Assembly (NCBI RefSeq): GCF_004322395.1
Contig: NZ_SCTW01000102.1
Coordinates: 1-64,000 of the forward strand
Origin: Methylobacter sp.
GTDB taxonomy: Bacteria > Pseudomonadota > Gammaproteobacteria > Methylococcales > Methylomonadaceae
Reading direction: 5' to 3'
DNA length: 64,000 bases
Part shown: positions 20,804-30,114 of the stretch, piece after piece
How the letters are laid out: each line of letters opens with the position of its first letter
How positions within the stretch are numbered: position 1 is the stretch's first letter
Position numbers and translations under genes: made by a program
The notes under the pieces: generated by a model
What the model was told of the DNA's origin: nothing
Databases searched by the model: none
What the model saw: the letters and a program-made list of their open reading frames with translations, nothing else

Positions 20804-21226
20804 TTACTCAAAACCAAGCCCCGCTTTTCTCCAAGCCTTGGCTCCGCCTTCGAGATTGGTTAAGTTACTGTAGCCTAACTCATGCAAAGACCTTGCCGCA
20901 GAATTCCCCATCGGGCCGCTTTCGCAGTACACATAAATAGGCGTATTTTTGTCTTTGGGAAGTTTGTCTTGGAATTTCTCGATTTCGTTGTAGGGAATAA
21001 AAAGATCGGTGCCTTTTATATGTTTCTGTTCGGGCGTATGAACGTCGACAAGGAATATATCCTCGCGTTGCGTAAGTTGGCTTAATTCGGCCGGAGTTAT
21101 AACTTTCAGGTAATCCGGCTTTTGAAACGTGCAGCCATTCAGGATGAAGATGAATATTAAAACGGCAAATTGCTTTTTCATAGCTAAGACCTCAGTGCTT
21201 AAAATGTTTTCAGCTAATCTACGCAA
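20804..21226 (-). CDS. rhodanese-like domain lipoprotein/periplasmic protein
   Basis: Signal/lipobox-like FILNGCTF; VYCESGPMGNSAARSLHELGYSNLTNLEGGAKAWRKAG. Confidence 0.85.
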   Translation of the reverse strand: MRRLAENILSTEVLAMKKQFAVLIFIFILNGCTFQKPDYLKVITPAELSQLTQREDIFLVDVHTPEQKHIKGTDLFIPYNEIEKFQDKLPKDKNTPIYVYCESGPMGNSAARSLHELGYSNLTNLEGGAKAWRKAGLGFE

Positions 21227-21244
21227 GCGGGGCCAGGGTTTGCA

Positions 21245-21398
21245 ACTAATGCCGTTAATTTAAGCGAAACGCCCCCTCTCCTGCTGGAGAGGGTCGGGGT
21301 GAGGAGAATAAAAAGGCAAAAAAGCTTTATTTAATCCCCTCATCCTAACCTTCTCCCTGAGGGAGAAGGGACTGCCCATCCTTAACTTAACGGTAGTG
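21245..21398. mobile_element. MITE-like element with terminal inverted repeats and an internal inverted pair of CCCTCTCC palindromes
   Basis: TIRs ACTAATGCCGTTAATTTAAG (21245-21264) and CTTAACTTAACGGTAGTG (21381-21398); internal arms 21272-21307 and 21336-21370. Confidence 0.6.
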
Positions 21399-21554
21399 GG
21401 TTTGTAACTTCGGTTCTAATGTTTCCGCAATACCGGGAACAAGGTGGTTATACTGAAGCAATGCAAAATGTTTCGGATGGGGCAGAACCGACGCATGTAC
21501 ACAACATAACGTTTTATCGGTGTTTATCCGTGCAAATCTGCGGCGAACTAAGCT

Positions 21555-22634
21555 TTATATCGGCAACGCAGAAAAAGCATCCAATTCCTCTACAGCCGTA
21601 GCCGTCCGGCGTATCAGCTCCAGGTTGCAATTCAAATTCATCATGCCGCCCACGGCAAGCGTGACTATCATGGCCTCGAAACCATAAACAAGATGAGCGC
21701 GGTAGCGTTGCTCTAACGAGGTGTTTTCAACATCGGTCACGCCATTCTCTTCCAGCGTTTGAGCGTATTTGACCAGCAGTTCCCCTTCGTAAAGTCTGCG
21801 CGTTTCTGCACTCAGTGCGGTCGACAGAAAATAAGCCACATCGCTGACGCCTTCGCCGATGCGGACCAGTTGCCAGTCAAGAAAACCAACCATTGATCTG
21901 TTCTTGTTCCAGAATAAATTGCCGGGATGACAATCGTGATGAACCAACGTTTTGGAAGCTTCGGAAAGGAAGCGCATCGCTGCCCGACGATGCCGCGCAT
22001 AATGAATGGCAGGAGCATGCAGAACGGAAGGTATGTGGTCTCCGGCCAGCCGTAAACCGCGTTTCATCAACGGTACCGCCAAAGCCGTTCCCAGCGCATC
22101 TTCCAAAAGCCGGATCGGTCCCGCCAACCAGCGGTATTCGGGATCGAGATGCACGTTATTCCAAAACCGCGCATGACTACAGGCAAGTTGTTCGATAACC
22201 AAAGTTGCCTGCTCAAGCGTCAACGTATCGCTGGCGGCACTGGGAATACCGGCGAATTCCGCAATGTCGGCAAGCACCAATGTCGAACCACGGCCAAACC
22301 GGCTTTGCGCCGCCAGACAAACCGGTTTGCTAAGGGGGACAGCCTCCGCCAACTCGTTATAGAAACGCACTTCGGTCTGTAGCAGTCGCGGTAAAGTCGT
22401 AATCATCCTCGCCCGCCATTTCAATGACGGAAGTTTTACAAACCACCGGCTCGGCAAGGTGGCCGGACCATTATGTTCGACAGCGACACAAACCCGCGTT
22501 GTCGTCCCTACGTCAACGGCAACAACATCCACTTTGGCAACCACAGCGTTGATATCATGTTTATCAACGACTTGCTGAGCCCAAGCAACTGTTAAATCGC
22601 CAGGTTGGCGTGCGAGAATAGTTTGCTTCATCAT
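21555..22634 (-). CDS. phosphotransferase family protein (APH/ecdysteroid kinase-like)
   Basis: LVHHDCHPGNLFWNKNRSMVGFLDWQLVRIGEGVSDVAYFL catalytic and metal-binding motifs. Confidence 0.85.
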   Translation of the reverse strand: MMKQTILARQPGDLTVAWAQQVVDKHDINAVVAKVDVVAVDVGTTTRVCVAVEHNGPATLPSRWFVKLPSLKWRARMITTLPRLLQTEVRFYNELAEAVPLSKPVCLAAQSRFGRGSTLVLADIAEFAGIPSAASDTLTLEQATLVIEQLACSHARFWNNVHLDPEYRWLAGPIRLLEDALGTALAVPLMKRGLRLAGDHIPSVLHAPAIHYARHRRAAMRFLSEASKTLVHHDCHPGNLFWNKNRSMVGFLDWQLVRIGEGVSDVAYFLSTALSAETRRLYEGELLVKYAQTLEENGVTDVENTSLEQRYRAHLVYGFEAMIVTLAVGGMMNLNCNLELIRRTATAVEELDAFSALPI

Positions 22635-22718
22635 TATTTATGTCTGATTTTTTGACACTATCTGGAATTGATTTGAATTCTGGAATTGATTTGAATTATA
22701 GCTGTGTTATTGCAAAGG

Positions 22719-22925
22719 CTAATAATGCGGCGGCACTTCATCAACATTTTCGCCGATCCCGCCTTCAACAGACAAGCTTTTAATACGCTCGTTGAGCATT
22801 TGGCAGGTGGCTTCCAAACGGTCTATCTGTTGCTGCTGGCCAGAGACTATTTTGTTCAATTCTTGCAGCAAATCTTCCTGATAAGCGGCTTTTATTTCCA
22901 ATTCGATGATGCGTTCGTCATTCAT
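22719..22925 (-). CDS. slyX: SlyX family protein
   Basis: 68-aa coiled coil ending in PPHY, typical SlyX. Confidence 0.85.
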   Translation of the reverse strand: MNDERIIELEIKAAYQEDLLQELNKIVSGQQQQIDRLEATCQMLNERIKSLSVEGGIGENVDEVPPHY

Positions 22926-22932
22926 AGGGAGC

Positions 22933-24315
22933 TTAAATAACTTTTGAGAACTGTTGTTGCTTTTGCGCCAGATACTTGTCGAAGACCATGCAGATGTTGC
23001 GGATCAACAAACGGCCTGCGGATAAAACCTTAATGCCTTGTGCCGACAGCATCAGCAAACCGTCGGCTTGCATCGGGGCTAATGCCTCAAGTTCCTTGGC
23101 AAAGTAATCGCTAAAGTTAATGCCGAATTGCTGTTCGATAGCGGTATAAGTCAAATCGAAATGGCAAATCAGTTGGGTAATTACAGCGCGGCACAGTTTG
23201 TCGTCGTCATCCAGTTCGACGCCTTTAAATACCGGCAATTGTCCTTGGCCGATCAGCTGGTCGTATTCGTCCAGCTCTTTGACATTCTGGATATAGGCAT
23301 CGCCTACCCGGCCGATGGAGGTAATGCCCAAGCCCACTAGATCGCAATCCGAATGCGTGGAATAGCCCTGGAAATTGCGGTACAAATGTCCCTCGCGCTG
23401 GGCGACGGCGAGTTCGTCATCGGGTTTGGCGAAATGATCCATGCCGATATAAACGTAACCGGCTTCGGTAAGCCGTTGTCCCACCATTTGCAAAATAGCC
23501 AGTTTGACGTCGGGCGTCGGCATATCGGAATCGTTAATTTGGCGTTGGGTTTTAAACCGTGCGGGCATGTGCGCGTAATTAAAAATCGAGAAACGATCCG
23601 GTTCTACAGCGAGAATTTTGTCCAAGGTCTTGGCAAAGGTATCTACCGTTTGCAGCGGCAAACCGTAGATCAAATCGATATTGGTCGAACGAAAACCTTC
23701 GGCTCTAGCTGCTTCTAAAACGCTGAATGTCTGTTCTTCGCTTTGCAGGCGATTGACGGCTTTTTGCACAGCCGGATCGAAATCCTGCAAGCCCAAACTG
23801 ACCCGGTTAAAGCCCAGTTCGCGCAATTGTTTGATGGTCTGGTCGTTGGTTTCGCGAGGATCGACTTCGATTGAATATTCGCCCTTGTCGTCATCCCTCA
23901 AGTGGAAATGCTGACGGGTTACCGACATCAGCGTTTTCATTTGCTCGTAGCTTAAAAAAGTCGGCGTGCCCCCGCCCCAGTGCAATTGATTGACGACCCG
24001 GCTGGAGTCGAACAAATCGCCCTGCATCGCGATTTCTTTGCACAGATTCGCCAAGTACGGTTCTGCATGTTTGCGATTTTTGGTGACGATTTTATTGCAG
24101 GCGCAATAAAAACAGACGGTATCGCAAAACGGGATATGAAAATACAGCGATAGCGGTCCACCAGCGGCATTGGATTTTGCGATGTGTTGGCGATATTCCC
24201 GGTCGCCGAAGCCCTCATGGAGTTCCAGCGCGGTTGGGTAAGAGGTATAACGCGGACCGGCCTTATCGTAACGGTTGATCAGGCCCAAATCGAATTTTAT
24301 AGATTGATCCATCAT
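22933..24315 (-). CDS. hemN: oxygen-independent coproporphyrinogen III oxidase
   Basis: YFHIPFCDTVCFYCACNK radical-SAM motif; GPRYTSYPTA. Confidence 0.96.
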   Translation of the reverse strand: MMDQSIKFDLGLINRYDKAGPRYTSYPTALELHEGFGDREYRQHIAKSNAAGGPLSLYFHIPFCDTVCFYCACNKIVTKNRKHAEPYLANLCKEIAMQGDLFDSSRVVNQLHWGGGTPTFLSYEQMKTLMSVTRQHFHLRDDDKGEYSIEVDPRETNDQTIKQLRELGFNRVSLGLQDFDPAVQKAVNRLQSEEQTFSVLEAARAEGFRSTNIDLIYGLPLQTVDTFAKTLDKILAVEPDRFSIFNYAHMPARFKTQRQINDSDMPTPDVKLAILQMVGQRLTEAGYVYIGMDHFAKPDDELAVAQREGHLYRNFQGYSTHSDCDLVGLGITSIGRVGDAYIQNVKELDEYDQLIGQGQLPVFKGVELDDDDKLCRAVITQLICHFDLTYTAIEQQFGINFSDYFAKELEALAPMQADGLLMLSAQGIKVLSAGRLLIRNICMVFDKYLAQKQQQFSKVI

Positions 24316-25640
24316 TTTATTTGGCTATTGATGACTATTTTATGTGGCTCTTTATCGGTCAAGGCAACCTGCTCGATAACGCCGATCAAATCGCCGGGCT
24401 GTTGCATTGCATCGCCGGATTTGGAAACGCGGGCCAGCAGTTTGACTTGCTCGAAATTCGATAATTTCATGGTCGGCATCATCGCCATCGCATCAGTCAA
24501 ACTGACGGTTAACGGCAATTCGGAAACCTGTTTTTTTACGATAGCCAGCGGCATTTTGGGGCCGGATAAGGCTTGGGCATAAATAAAAACAGTGTCGTTA
24601 GGATTGGCTGAGTTTTGCAACTCGGGCGCTAAACTTACCTGAACATCGATGCTTGCTGCTTTAACCGGCTGTGCTGGTTTTGATTCTGCTTGCGCAGTAG
24701 CACCTTCCGGTATTTGGGTGGCAAGTTTAGCCAGCAAGCCTTGTATTTCCTGCTGAGCTTCCGAGCCCGGCGGCAATTGCGCTTCAAGTTTTTTCCATAA
24801 ACCCATCGCTCCGACAAAATCGCCTGTTTGCGCTTTTGCCATGCCGCCCAGCCACAGGCCGGTCACGTTATTGGGTTCCATCGCCAAAGCTTTAAACACC
24901 AGTTCTGCGGGTTTTCCGGCCAACTGTTCATTACTGGCAAAAGCTAAAGCATCGGCATAAAGCAGCATGATTTCCGGCTTATCGCCTATTAGCTTATAAG
25001 CGTGTTCAAAAGCTTCGACGGCTTTAGGGTATTGCTGCAAGTATTTGTAGGAGCGGCCTAGCATAGTCCAGCCCAACGCATCGTCCGGCTGTTTTTGCAG
25101 GCGCTCGGCAAGCCCGGCAACCATATTGTTAATTTGTTCCATTTCGGGCATTGCTTGATTTGCCGCCGCAGGTTGATCAACTTGGCTTATTAACTGATAG
25201 TTGCCTAATGACCAATACAGTGAACCGGCAACCAAAGGGATTGCCAGAACCAATACTGTTGCCATCCACCGGCCTGATGATTGCGATGTTTTTACTTGGC
25301 TTTGTATATCGAGGTCATCGCTTAAAGCCAGTTCAAGCTCGGCTAGCTGTTCATTATAAAGTTCCTGGCTTAATGCGCCGGCTTGCAGTTGTTCTTTCAA
25401 CTCGGCCAGCCGCTGCCGGGCAATGGCGATATTGCGCTGGTCCTGGTCTGCAAATCCCCCCCTGCCCCCCTTTTCCAAAGGGGGGGGTAAGGAATCCGTA
25501 GTTTCCTCTTGACTAGTGGTAGAACCTTCTCCCCCCTTTAGCAAAGGGGGGCCGGGGGGGATTCTCCACAACGGCGGCAGCACAATCAGGAAAGCGATCA
25601 AGATCATCACGCTGGCAATCAGCAAAAATAGCATATTCAA
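24312..25640 (-). CDS. ccmI: c-type cytochrome biogenesis protein CcmI, with an in-frame repeat insertion
   Basis: TM helices plus TPR region; last gene of the ccm operon; contains IPPGPPLLKGGEG...PPPLEKGGRGGF. Confidence 0.9.
   Translation of the reverse strand: MNMLFLLIASVMILIAFLIVLPPLWRIPPGPPLLKGGEGSTTSQEETTDSLPPPLEKGGRGGFADQDQRNIAIARQRLAELKEQLQAGALSQELYNEQLAELELALSDDLDIQSQVKTSQSSGRWMATVLVLAIPLVAGSLYWSLGNYQLISQVDQPAAANQAMPEMEQINNMVAGLAERLQKQPDDALGWTMLGRSYKYLQQYPKAVEAFEHAYKLIGDKPEIMLLYADALAFASNEQLAGKPAELVFKALAMEPNNVTGLWLGGMAKAQTGDFVGAMGLWKKLEAQLPPGSEAQQEIQGLLAKLATQIPEGATAQAESKPAQPVKAASIDVQVSLAPELQNSANPNDTVFIYAQALSGPKMPLAIVKKQVSELPLTVSLTDAMAMMPTMKLSNFEQVKLLARVSKSGDAMQQPGDLIGVIEQVALTDKEPHKIVINSQIK
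25453..25563. repeat. inverted pair of C/G-rich palindromic repeats inside ccmI
   Basis: AATCCCCCCCTGCCCCCCTTTTCCAAAGGGGGGG (25453-25487) and its inverted partner (25531-25563). Confidence 0.85.
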
Positions 25641-26143
25641 AACTGATCACCTTTTTCCAGTAAGCTGCGGATTTTTTGCTGCTTTTCAGCGCTGATTTCA
25701 ACGGTTTCAGCGGTCTTTTTTCGCCGCGTGAACAAGAACACTGCGATCAAGCCGATTAACAGGAACAGCACCGGCCCTATCCACAGCAGGCCGGTTTTGA
25801 GTTTAAACGGCGGGTTGTACAAAACGAAATCGCCGTATCGGTCGGTCATAAACTGGGCGATGTCTTGTTTAGATTTGCCTTGTTGCAGCATTTCGTAGAC
25901 TTGTCTACGTAAGTCCGCAGCCAGCTCTGCATTGGAGTCGGCGATGGTCTGGTTTTGGCAAACCAGGCAGCGCAATTCCGAAGTCAGGTTTTCGTAAGCT
26001 TCTTGTTGCTCAGGATTGGCAAACTCGCGGTATTCGACACCGGCGCAAGCTATGCCGGACAGTACCAGCAGGAAAACGACTGCATGGATGCAGGAGGTAG
26101 AGCAACGCAGGGAGCAGTTGCCGATAATAGATAAACGTTTCAT
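25637..26143 (-). CDS. ccmH: cytochrome c-type biogenesis protein CcmH
   Basis: LRCLVCQNQTIADSNAELAADLRRQVYEML; RCxVCQ motif. Confidence 0.96.
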   Translation of the reverse strand: MKRLSIIGNCSLRCSTSCIHAVVFLLVLSGIACAGVEYREFANPEQQEAYENLTSELRCLVCQNQTIADSNAELAADLRRQVYEMLQQGKSKQDIAQFMTDRYGDFVLYNPPFKLKTGLLWIGPVLFLLIGLIAVFLFTRRKKTAETVEISAEKQQKIRSLLEKGDQF

Positions 26144-26673
26144 TAATTTTCAGCCTGTAACTTGGCGATCAAAGGCAGGAAAATTTGCTGCACATCTTCA
26201 GGCGTAACCGGGCCGGTATGCTTGTACCGGATCACGCCCTGTTTATCGACGACGAAGGTTTCCGGCACGCCGTAAACGCCCCAGTCGATGCCGATGCGTC
26301 CGTCCTGATCCATGATGCTGACATCGTAAGGATTGCCCAATTGCGCGAGCCAACCTAAGGCGGCTTCGGGCTCATCCTTGTAATTCAGGCCGACGATAAT
26401 GGCGGCTTTTTGCTGGGCCAATTGGTTCAGTATCGGATGCTCGGAGCGGCACGAAGCGCACCAGGAAGCCCAGACGTTAAACAGCCAGACTTTGCCTTTT
26501 AAATCGGTCTGGGATAATTTTTCAGTAGGTGCCTGAAGCTTGGGTGCAGAAAATGCCGGAGCCGGCTTATCGATCAACGGCGATGGAATCTCATTGGGAT
26601 GAAGGTTTAAGCCCAAAGCCAGGAATACCGCAAGGACGATAAATAATATTAATGGAAGGATATACTTAAGCAT
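26143..26673 (-). CDS. ccmG: thiol:disulfide interchange protein CcmG/DsbE
   Basis: Thioredoxin-like WASWCASCRSEHP; YGVPETFVVD. Confidence 0.95.
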   Translation of the reverse strand: MLKYILPLILFIVLAVFLALGLNLHPNEIPSPLIDKPAPAFSAPKLQAPTEKLSQTDLKGKVWLFNVWASWCASCRSEHPILNQLAQQKAAIIVGLNYKDEPEAALGWLAQLGNPYDVSIMDQDGRIGIDWGVYGVPETFVVDKQGVIRYKHTGPVTPEDVQQIFLPLIAKLQAEN

Positions 26674-28618
26674 TAACCGGCACCTTTGCAGATGTTATTT
26701 TATATCGTCTGTCGCAAGCGGCAATTAAACCGCCCGCCGCCATGAACAACGCGCCGAGCCAAATCCAGCGGATGAATGACTTATAATAAATTCTAAGGCT
26801 CCATGCGCCTTTATCACCCAGCGGTTCTCCTATAGCAACAAACAAATCCCGAAACAAGCCGGCATCGATAGCAGCTTCGGTCATCGGCATTTTTTGCACC
26901 CGATACACCCGTTTTTGCGGTTCCAGTTTGGCAACTTGTTTGCCGTCGTAACTCACAGTCACAAACGCCTGTTCGGCAACATAGTTAGGCCCTTGGGTTT
27001 GTTTGACGCCGTGGAATTCAAAAATATAACCGGACATGTCCAGTTTGTCGCTGGGCGCCATACGCACATCTTTTTCGACGCTGTAAACGGAGGTCAGGGT
27101 AATACCGACCACAAATACCGCAATGCCCAGATGCGCTACGGTCATGCCGTAAAAACCGGCCGGCACGGTTTGCAGCCGTTGCCATGAGAATCTTTGCGGC
27201 CCCATGCGATCGACAAAAGACAGCGCAGTTATCGCAACCGTCCATAATGCCAAGGTTAAGCCCAGTACCGCGCCCCAAGAATAAAACGGCATCAGCAACG
27301 GCATCAGCAAACCGCCTGCAACGCAAGCTAAAACAATCCAGCGCACCCGTAACGCAATTGCGTTGATATTATCTCTCTTCCAGCGCAGCAATATGCCCAA
27401 GCCCACGGCAATTGCCAGAGGAGCGGTTAACGGAATGAACACGGCATTGAAATACGGAGGGCCGACTGAGATTTTGCCCAGTCCCAACGCATCTATTACC
27501 AACGGATACAATGTTCCCAGCAAGATACTGGAAGCGGTTACCACCAGCAGCACGTTGTTCAGCAGGATGACCGATTCTTTGGACACCAGTTCAAAGGTCG
27601 CGCTGCTTTTGACGTAAGGCGCTCTTATCGCGTATAGCAATAATGAACCGCCAACCACGACGGCTAGAAATACCAGGATGAATAAGCCACGTGCCGGGTC
27701 GCTGGCAAATGCATGTACCGAAGTCAGCACGCCGGAACGTACCAGGAAGGTGCCGAGCAGACTTAACGAAAACGCAAAAATCGCCAGCAATACCGTCCAG
27801 GTTTTAAATACACCGCGTTTTTCAGTAGCTGCCAACGAATGAATCAATGCGGTACCAACCAGCCAGGGCATGAATGAGGCGTTTTCGACCGGATCCCAAA
27901 ACCACCAGCCGCCCCAGCCCAGTTCGTAATAAGCCCACCAGCTGCCCAGAGCAATACCGATGGTTAAAAACATCCATGCGATGTTGGTCCAGGGTCTTGA
28001 CCAGCGCGCCCAAGCCGCATCCAAACGGCCTTCAAGCAACGCGGCAATCGCAAAAGCAAAGGCTACCGAAAAGCCGACATAACCCATGTAAAGCATCGGA
28101 GGATGTATCGCCAAGCCCGGATCTTGTAACAAGGGGTTCAAGTCGCGTCCTTCGATTGGCGCAGGGAACAACCGATCAAACGGATTGGATGTCAGTAATA
28201 AAAACAGGATAAAGCCGATAGCGACCAAGCCCATCACACCTAAAACCCGAGCAACGGTAGTGTCTGGAATATTTCGGCTGAACAACGCAACCAAGCCTGT
28301 CCAGCAGGATAAAATCAGCGCCCAAAGCAGTAACGAGCCTTCATGCGCGCCCCATACGCCGGAGATCAAATACAAAACCGGCAATGCGGTATTGGAGTTG
28401 CTGGCGACATAAGCCACGGAAAAATCATGAGTTAAAAACGCATAAGTCAGGCAAGCGTATGAGATCGCCATGAATAACAGTTGCCCAAACGCGGCGGGTC
28501 TTGCTACAGCAATCCAGCCGGATATGGATCGGGAAGCGCCGATAATAGGTAATATCCCTAAAATAACGGCCATGCATAAGGCCAGAATCAGCGAAAAATG
28601 TCCGAGTTCTGCAATCAT
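26666..28618 (-). CDS. ccmF: heme lyase CcmF/NrfE
   Basis: WGGWWFWDPVENASFMPWL heme-handling WWD domain; multi-TM 650 aa. Confidence 0.98.
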   Translation of the reverse strand: MIAELGHFSLILALCMAVILGILPIIGASRSISGWIAVARPAAFGQLLFMAISYACLTYAFLTHDFSVAYVASNSNTALPVLYLISGVWGAHEGSLLLWALILSCWTGLVALFSRNIPDTTVARVLGVMGLVAIGFILFLLLTSNPFDRLFPAPIEGRDLNPLLQDPGLAIHPPMLYMGYVGFSVAFAFAIAALLEGRLDAAWARWSRPWTNIAWMFLTIGIALGSWWAYYELGWGGWWFWDPVENASFMPWLVGTALIHSLAATEKRGVFKTWTVLLAIFAFSLSLLGTFLVRSGVLTSVHAFASDPARGLFILVFLAVVVGGSLLLYAIRAPYVKSSATFELVSKESVILLNNVLLVVTASSILLGTLYPLVIDALGLGKISVGPPYFNAVFIPLTAPLAIAVGLGILLRWKRDNINAIALRVRWIVLACVAGGLLMPLLMPFYSWGAVLGLTLALWTVAITALSFVDRMGPQRFSWQRLQTVPAGFYGMTVAHLGIAVFVVGITLTSVYSVEKDVRMAPSDKLDMSGYIFEFHGVKQTQGPNYVAEQAFVTVSYDGKQVAKLEPQKRVYRVQKMPMTEAAIDAGLFRDLFVAIGEPLGDKGAWSLRIYYKSFIRWIWLGALFMAAGGLIAACDRRYKITSAKVPVNA

Positions 28619-29064
28619 TATTTTTGGCCTTCAACTGGCGCTGGTTGGTTTTTCAAACTGCCTTTCACTTCCGGCGGCATGTAGTTTTCATCATGCTTGG
28701 CCAGCACTTCTTCGGCGATAAACACGCCTTGTTCGTTTAACTTGCCGTGCGCAACGATACCTTGGCCTTCCCTGAACAAGTCCGGCAGGATGCCCGTATA
28801 CTCAACCGTTACATCTTTGCTGAAATCAGTTAGCTTGAAGCGCACCATCAGGCCGTCATTCGGCCGTTCTACAGAACCTTTAATGACCATGCCGCCTAGT
28901 CGGAATAAAGTATCTTTCGGCGCTTTGCCTTCCACGACATCAGTAGTGGAGAAAAAGTACATCAAATTTTCATTAAACGACTTTAGTGCAAACCCTGTTG
29001 CCAAGGCTGCGCCGAGCACCATCAGGCCGATCAGTATTAAACGCTGTTTTCTGGCTGGTTTCAT
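28618..29064 (-). CDS. ccmE: cytochrome c maturation protein CcmE
   Basis: LAKHDENYMPPEV heme-chaperone HxxxY motif; FRLGGMVIKGSV. Confidence 0.97.
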   Translation of the reverse strand: MKPARKQRLILIGLMVLGAALATGFALKSFNENLMYFFSTTDVVEGKAPKDTLFRLGGMVIKGSVERPNDGLMVRFKLTDFSKDVTVEYTGILPDLFREGQGIVAHGKLNEQGVFIAEEVLAKHDENYMPPEVKGSLKNQPAPVEGQK

Positions 29065-29067
29065 AAT

Positions 29068-29226
29068 TTACTGCCGTTTTTGTTTGAGCGCCAAAGAACG
29101 TAAAAACTGTCTGCGCTGCACAACGGGAATAATAATATTTGCGAGCAGCACGATTAAGGTCAGGCCGTAAGAGGTCCAGACATAAAAGGCGTAGCCGCCC
29201 ATTGCGAAAAATTCCTGCATAGTCAT
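29068..29226 (-). CDS. ccmD: heme exporter protein CcmD (52 aa), absent from ORF track
   Basis: MTMQEFFAMGGYAFYVWTSYGLTLIVLLANIIIPVVQRRQFLRSLALKQKRQ; lies between ccmC and ccmE with TAATG overlap at 29226. Confidence 0.93.
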   Translation of the reverse strand: MTMQEFFAMGGYAFYVWTSYGLTLIVLLANIIIPVVQRRQFLRSLALKQKRQ

Positions 29227-29987
29227 TATTTAGACTCCGAAATCATGTTCTTAACCCACTGCGCATTACGTTCGCGCAGCAACAATTCGGTACGGGCCCG
29301 CTGCAACATCGCGATCAGGTAATAAAACTTGAACGATATAGCCATCAGCAATAACGGGATCAGCATGCTGACATGGATCGACGGCTTATCCATTTTCGTT
29401 ACCGTCGGCCCTTGATGCAGCGTATTCCACCACTCGACCGAGTAATGAATAATCGGGATATTGACTACGCCGACCAGAGCTAAAATAGCCACGGCCCTGG
29501 ACGCGGTGCGCTTGTCGTCTATCGCGCCGTATAGCCCGATGACGCCGAGATACAAAAACAACAATATCAACTCCGACGTTAACCGCGCATCCCACACCCA
29601 CCAGGTTCCCCACATCGGTTTGCCCCATAGCGAACCAGTCACCAACGCAATAAAGGTAAAGCTTGCGCCGACCGGCGCGCTGCTGATCGCCACAATCTCC
29701 GCCAGTTTGATGCGCCAAACGAGGCCTATTCCGCCTGCAACAGCCATGACCATATAAATAAATAGCGACATCCAGGCGCTAGGCACATGAATATAGATAA
29801 TGCGGTAGCTGTCGCCCTGCTGATAATCCGCAGGCGCTAAATACAAGCCGCCGTAAAGGCCGGCGGCTGTTAGCAACAGAAAAATAACCACCAGCCATGG
29901 CATCAGCCGCTCGGTGAACGAGTAAAAATGCGGCGGAGACGCCATGCGGTGAAAAAACCGAACTACGGGATCAGGAATTAAAAACAT
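29226..29987 (-). CDS. ccmC: heme exporter permease CcmC
   Basis: WGTWWVWDARLTSELILLFLYLG WWD domain. Confidence 0.97.
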   Translation of the reverse strand: MFLIPDPVVRFFHRMASPPHFYSFTERLMPWLVVIFLLLTAAGLYGGLYLAPADYQQGDSYRIIYIHVPSAWMSLFIYMVMAVAGGIGLVWRIKLAEIVAISSAPVGASFTFIALVTGSLWGKPMWGTWWVWDARLTSELILLFLYLGVIGLYGAIDDKRTASRAVAILALVGVVNIPIIHYSVEWWNTLHQGPTVTKMDKPSIHVSMLIPLLLMAISFKFYYLIAMLQRARTELLLRERNAQWVKNMISESK

Positions 29988-30114
29988 AGAAAATCAGGCG
30001 AAAGGTTCAAAACTAAAGATATATGGGCAGTCTGTTTTTAAGCAAGTATTTAGTCGACACCGTCAGCATTTATTCCAGGTCGATAATATTGATCGATTAT
30101 TCTACGAGATATTA

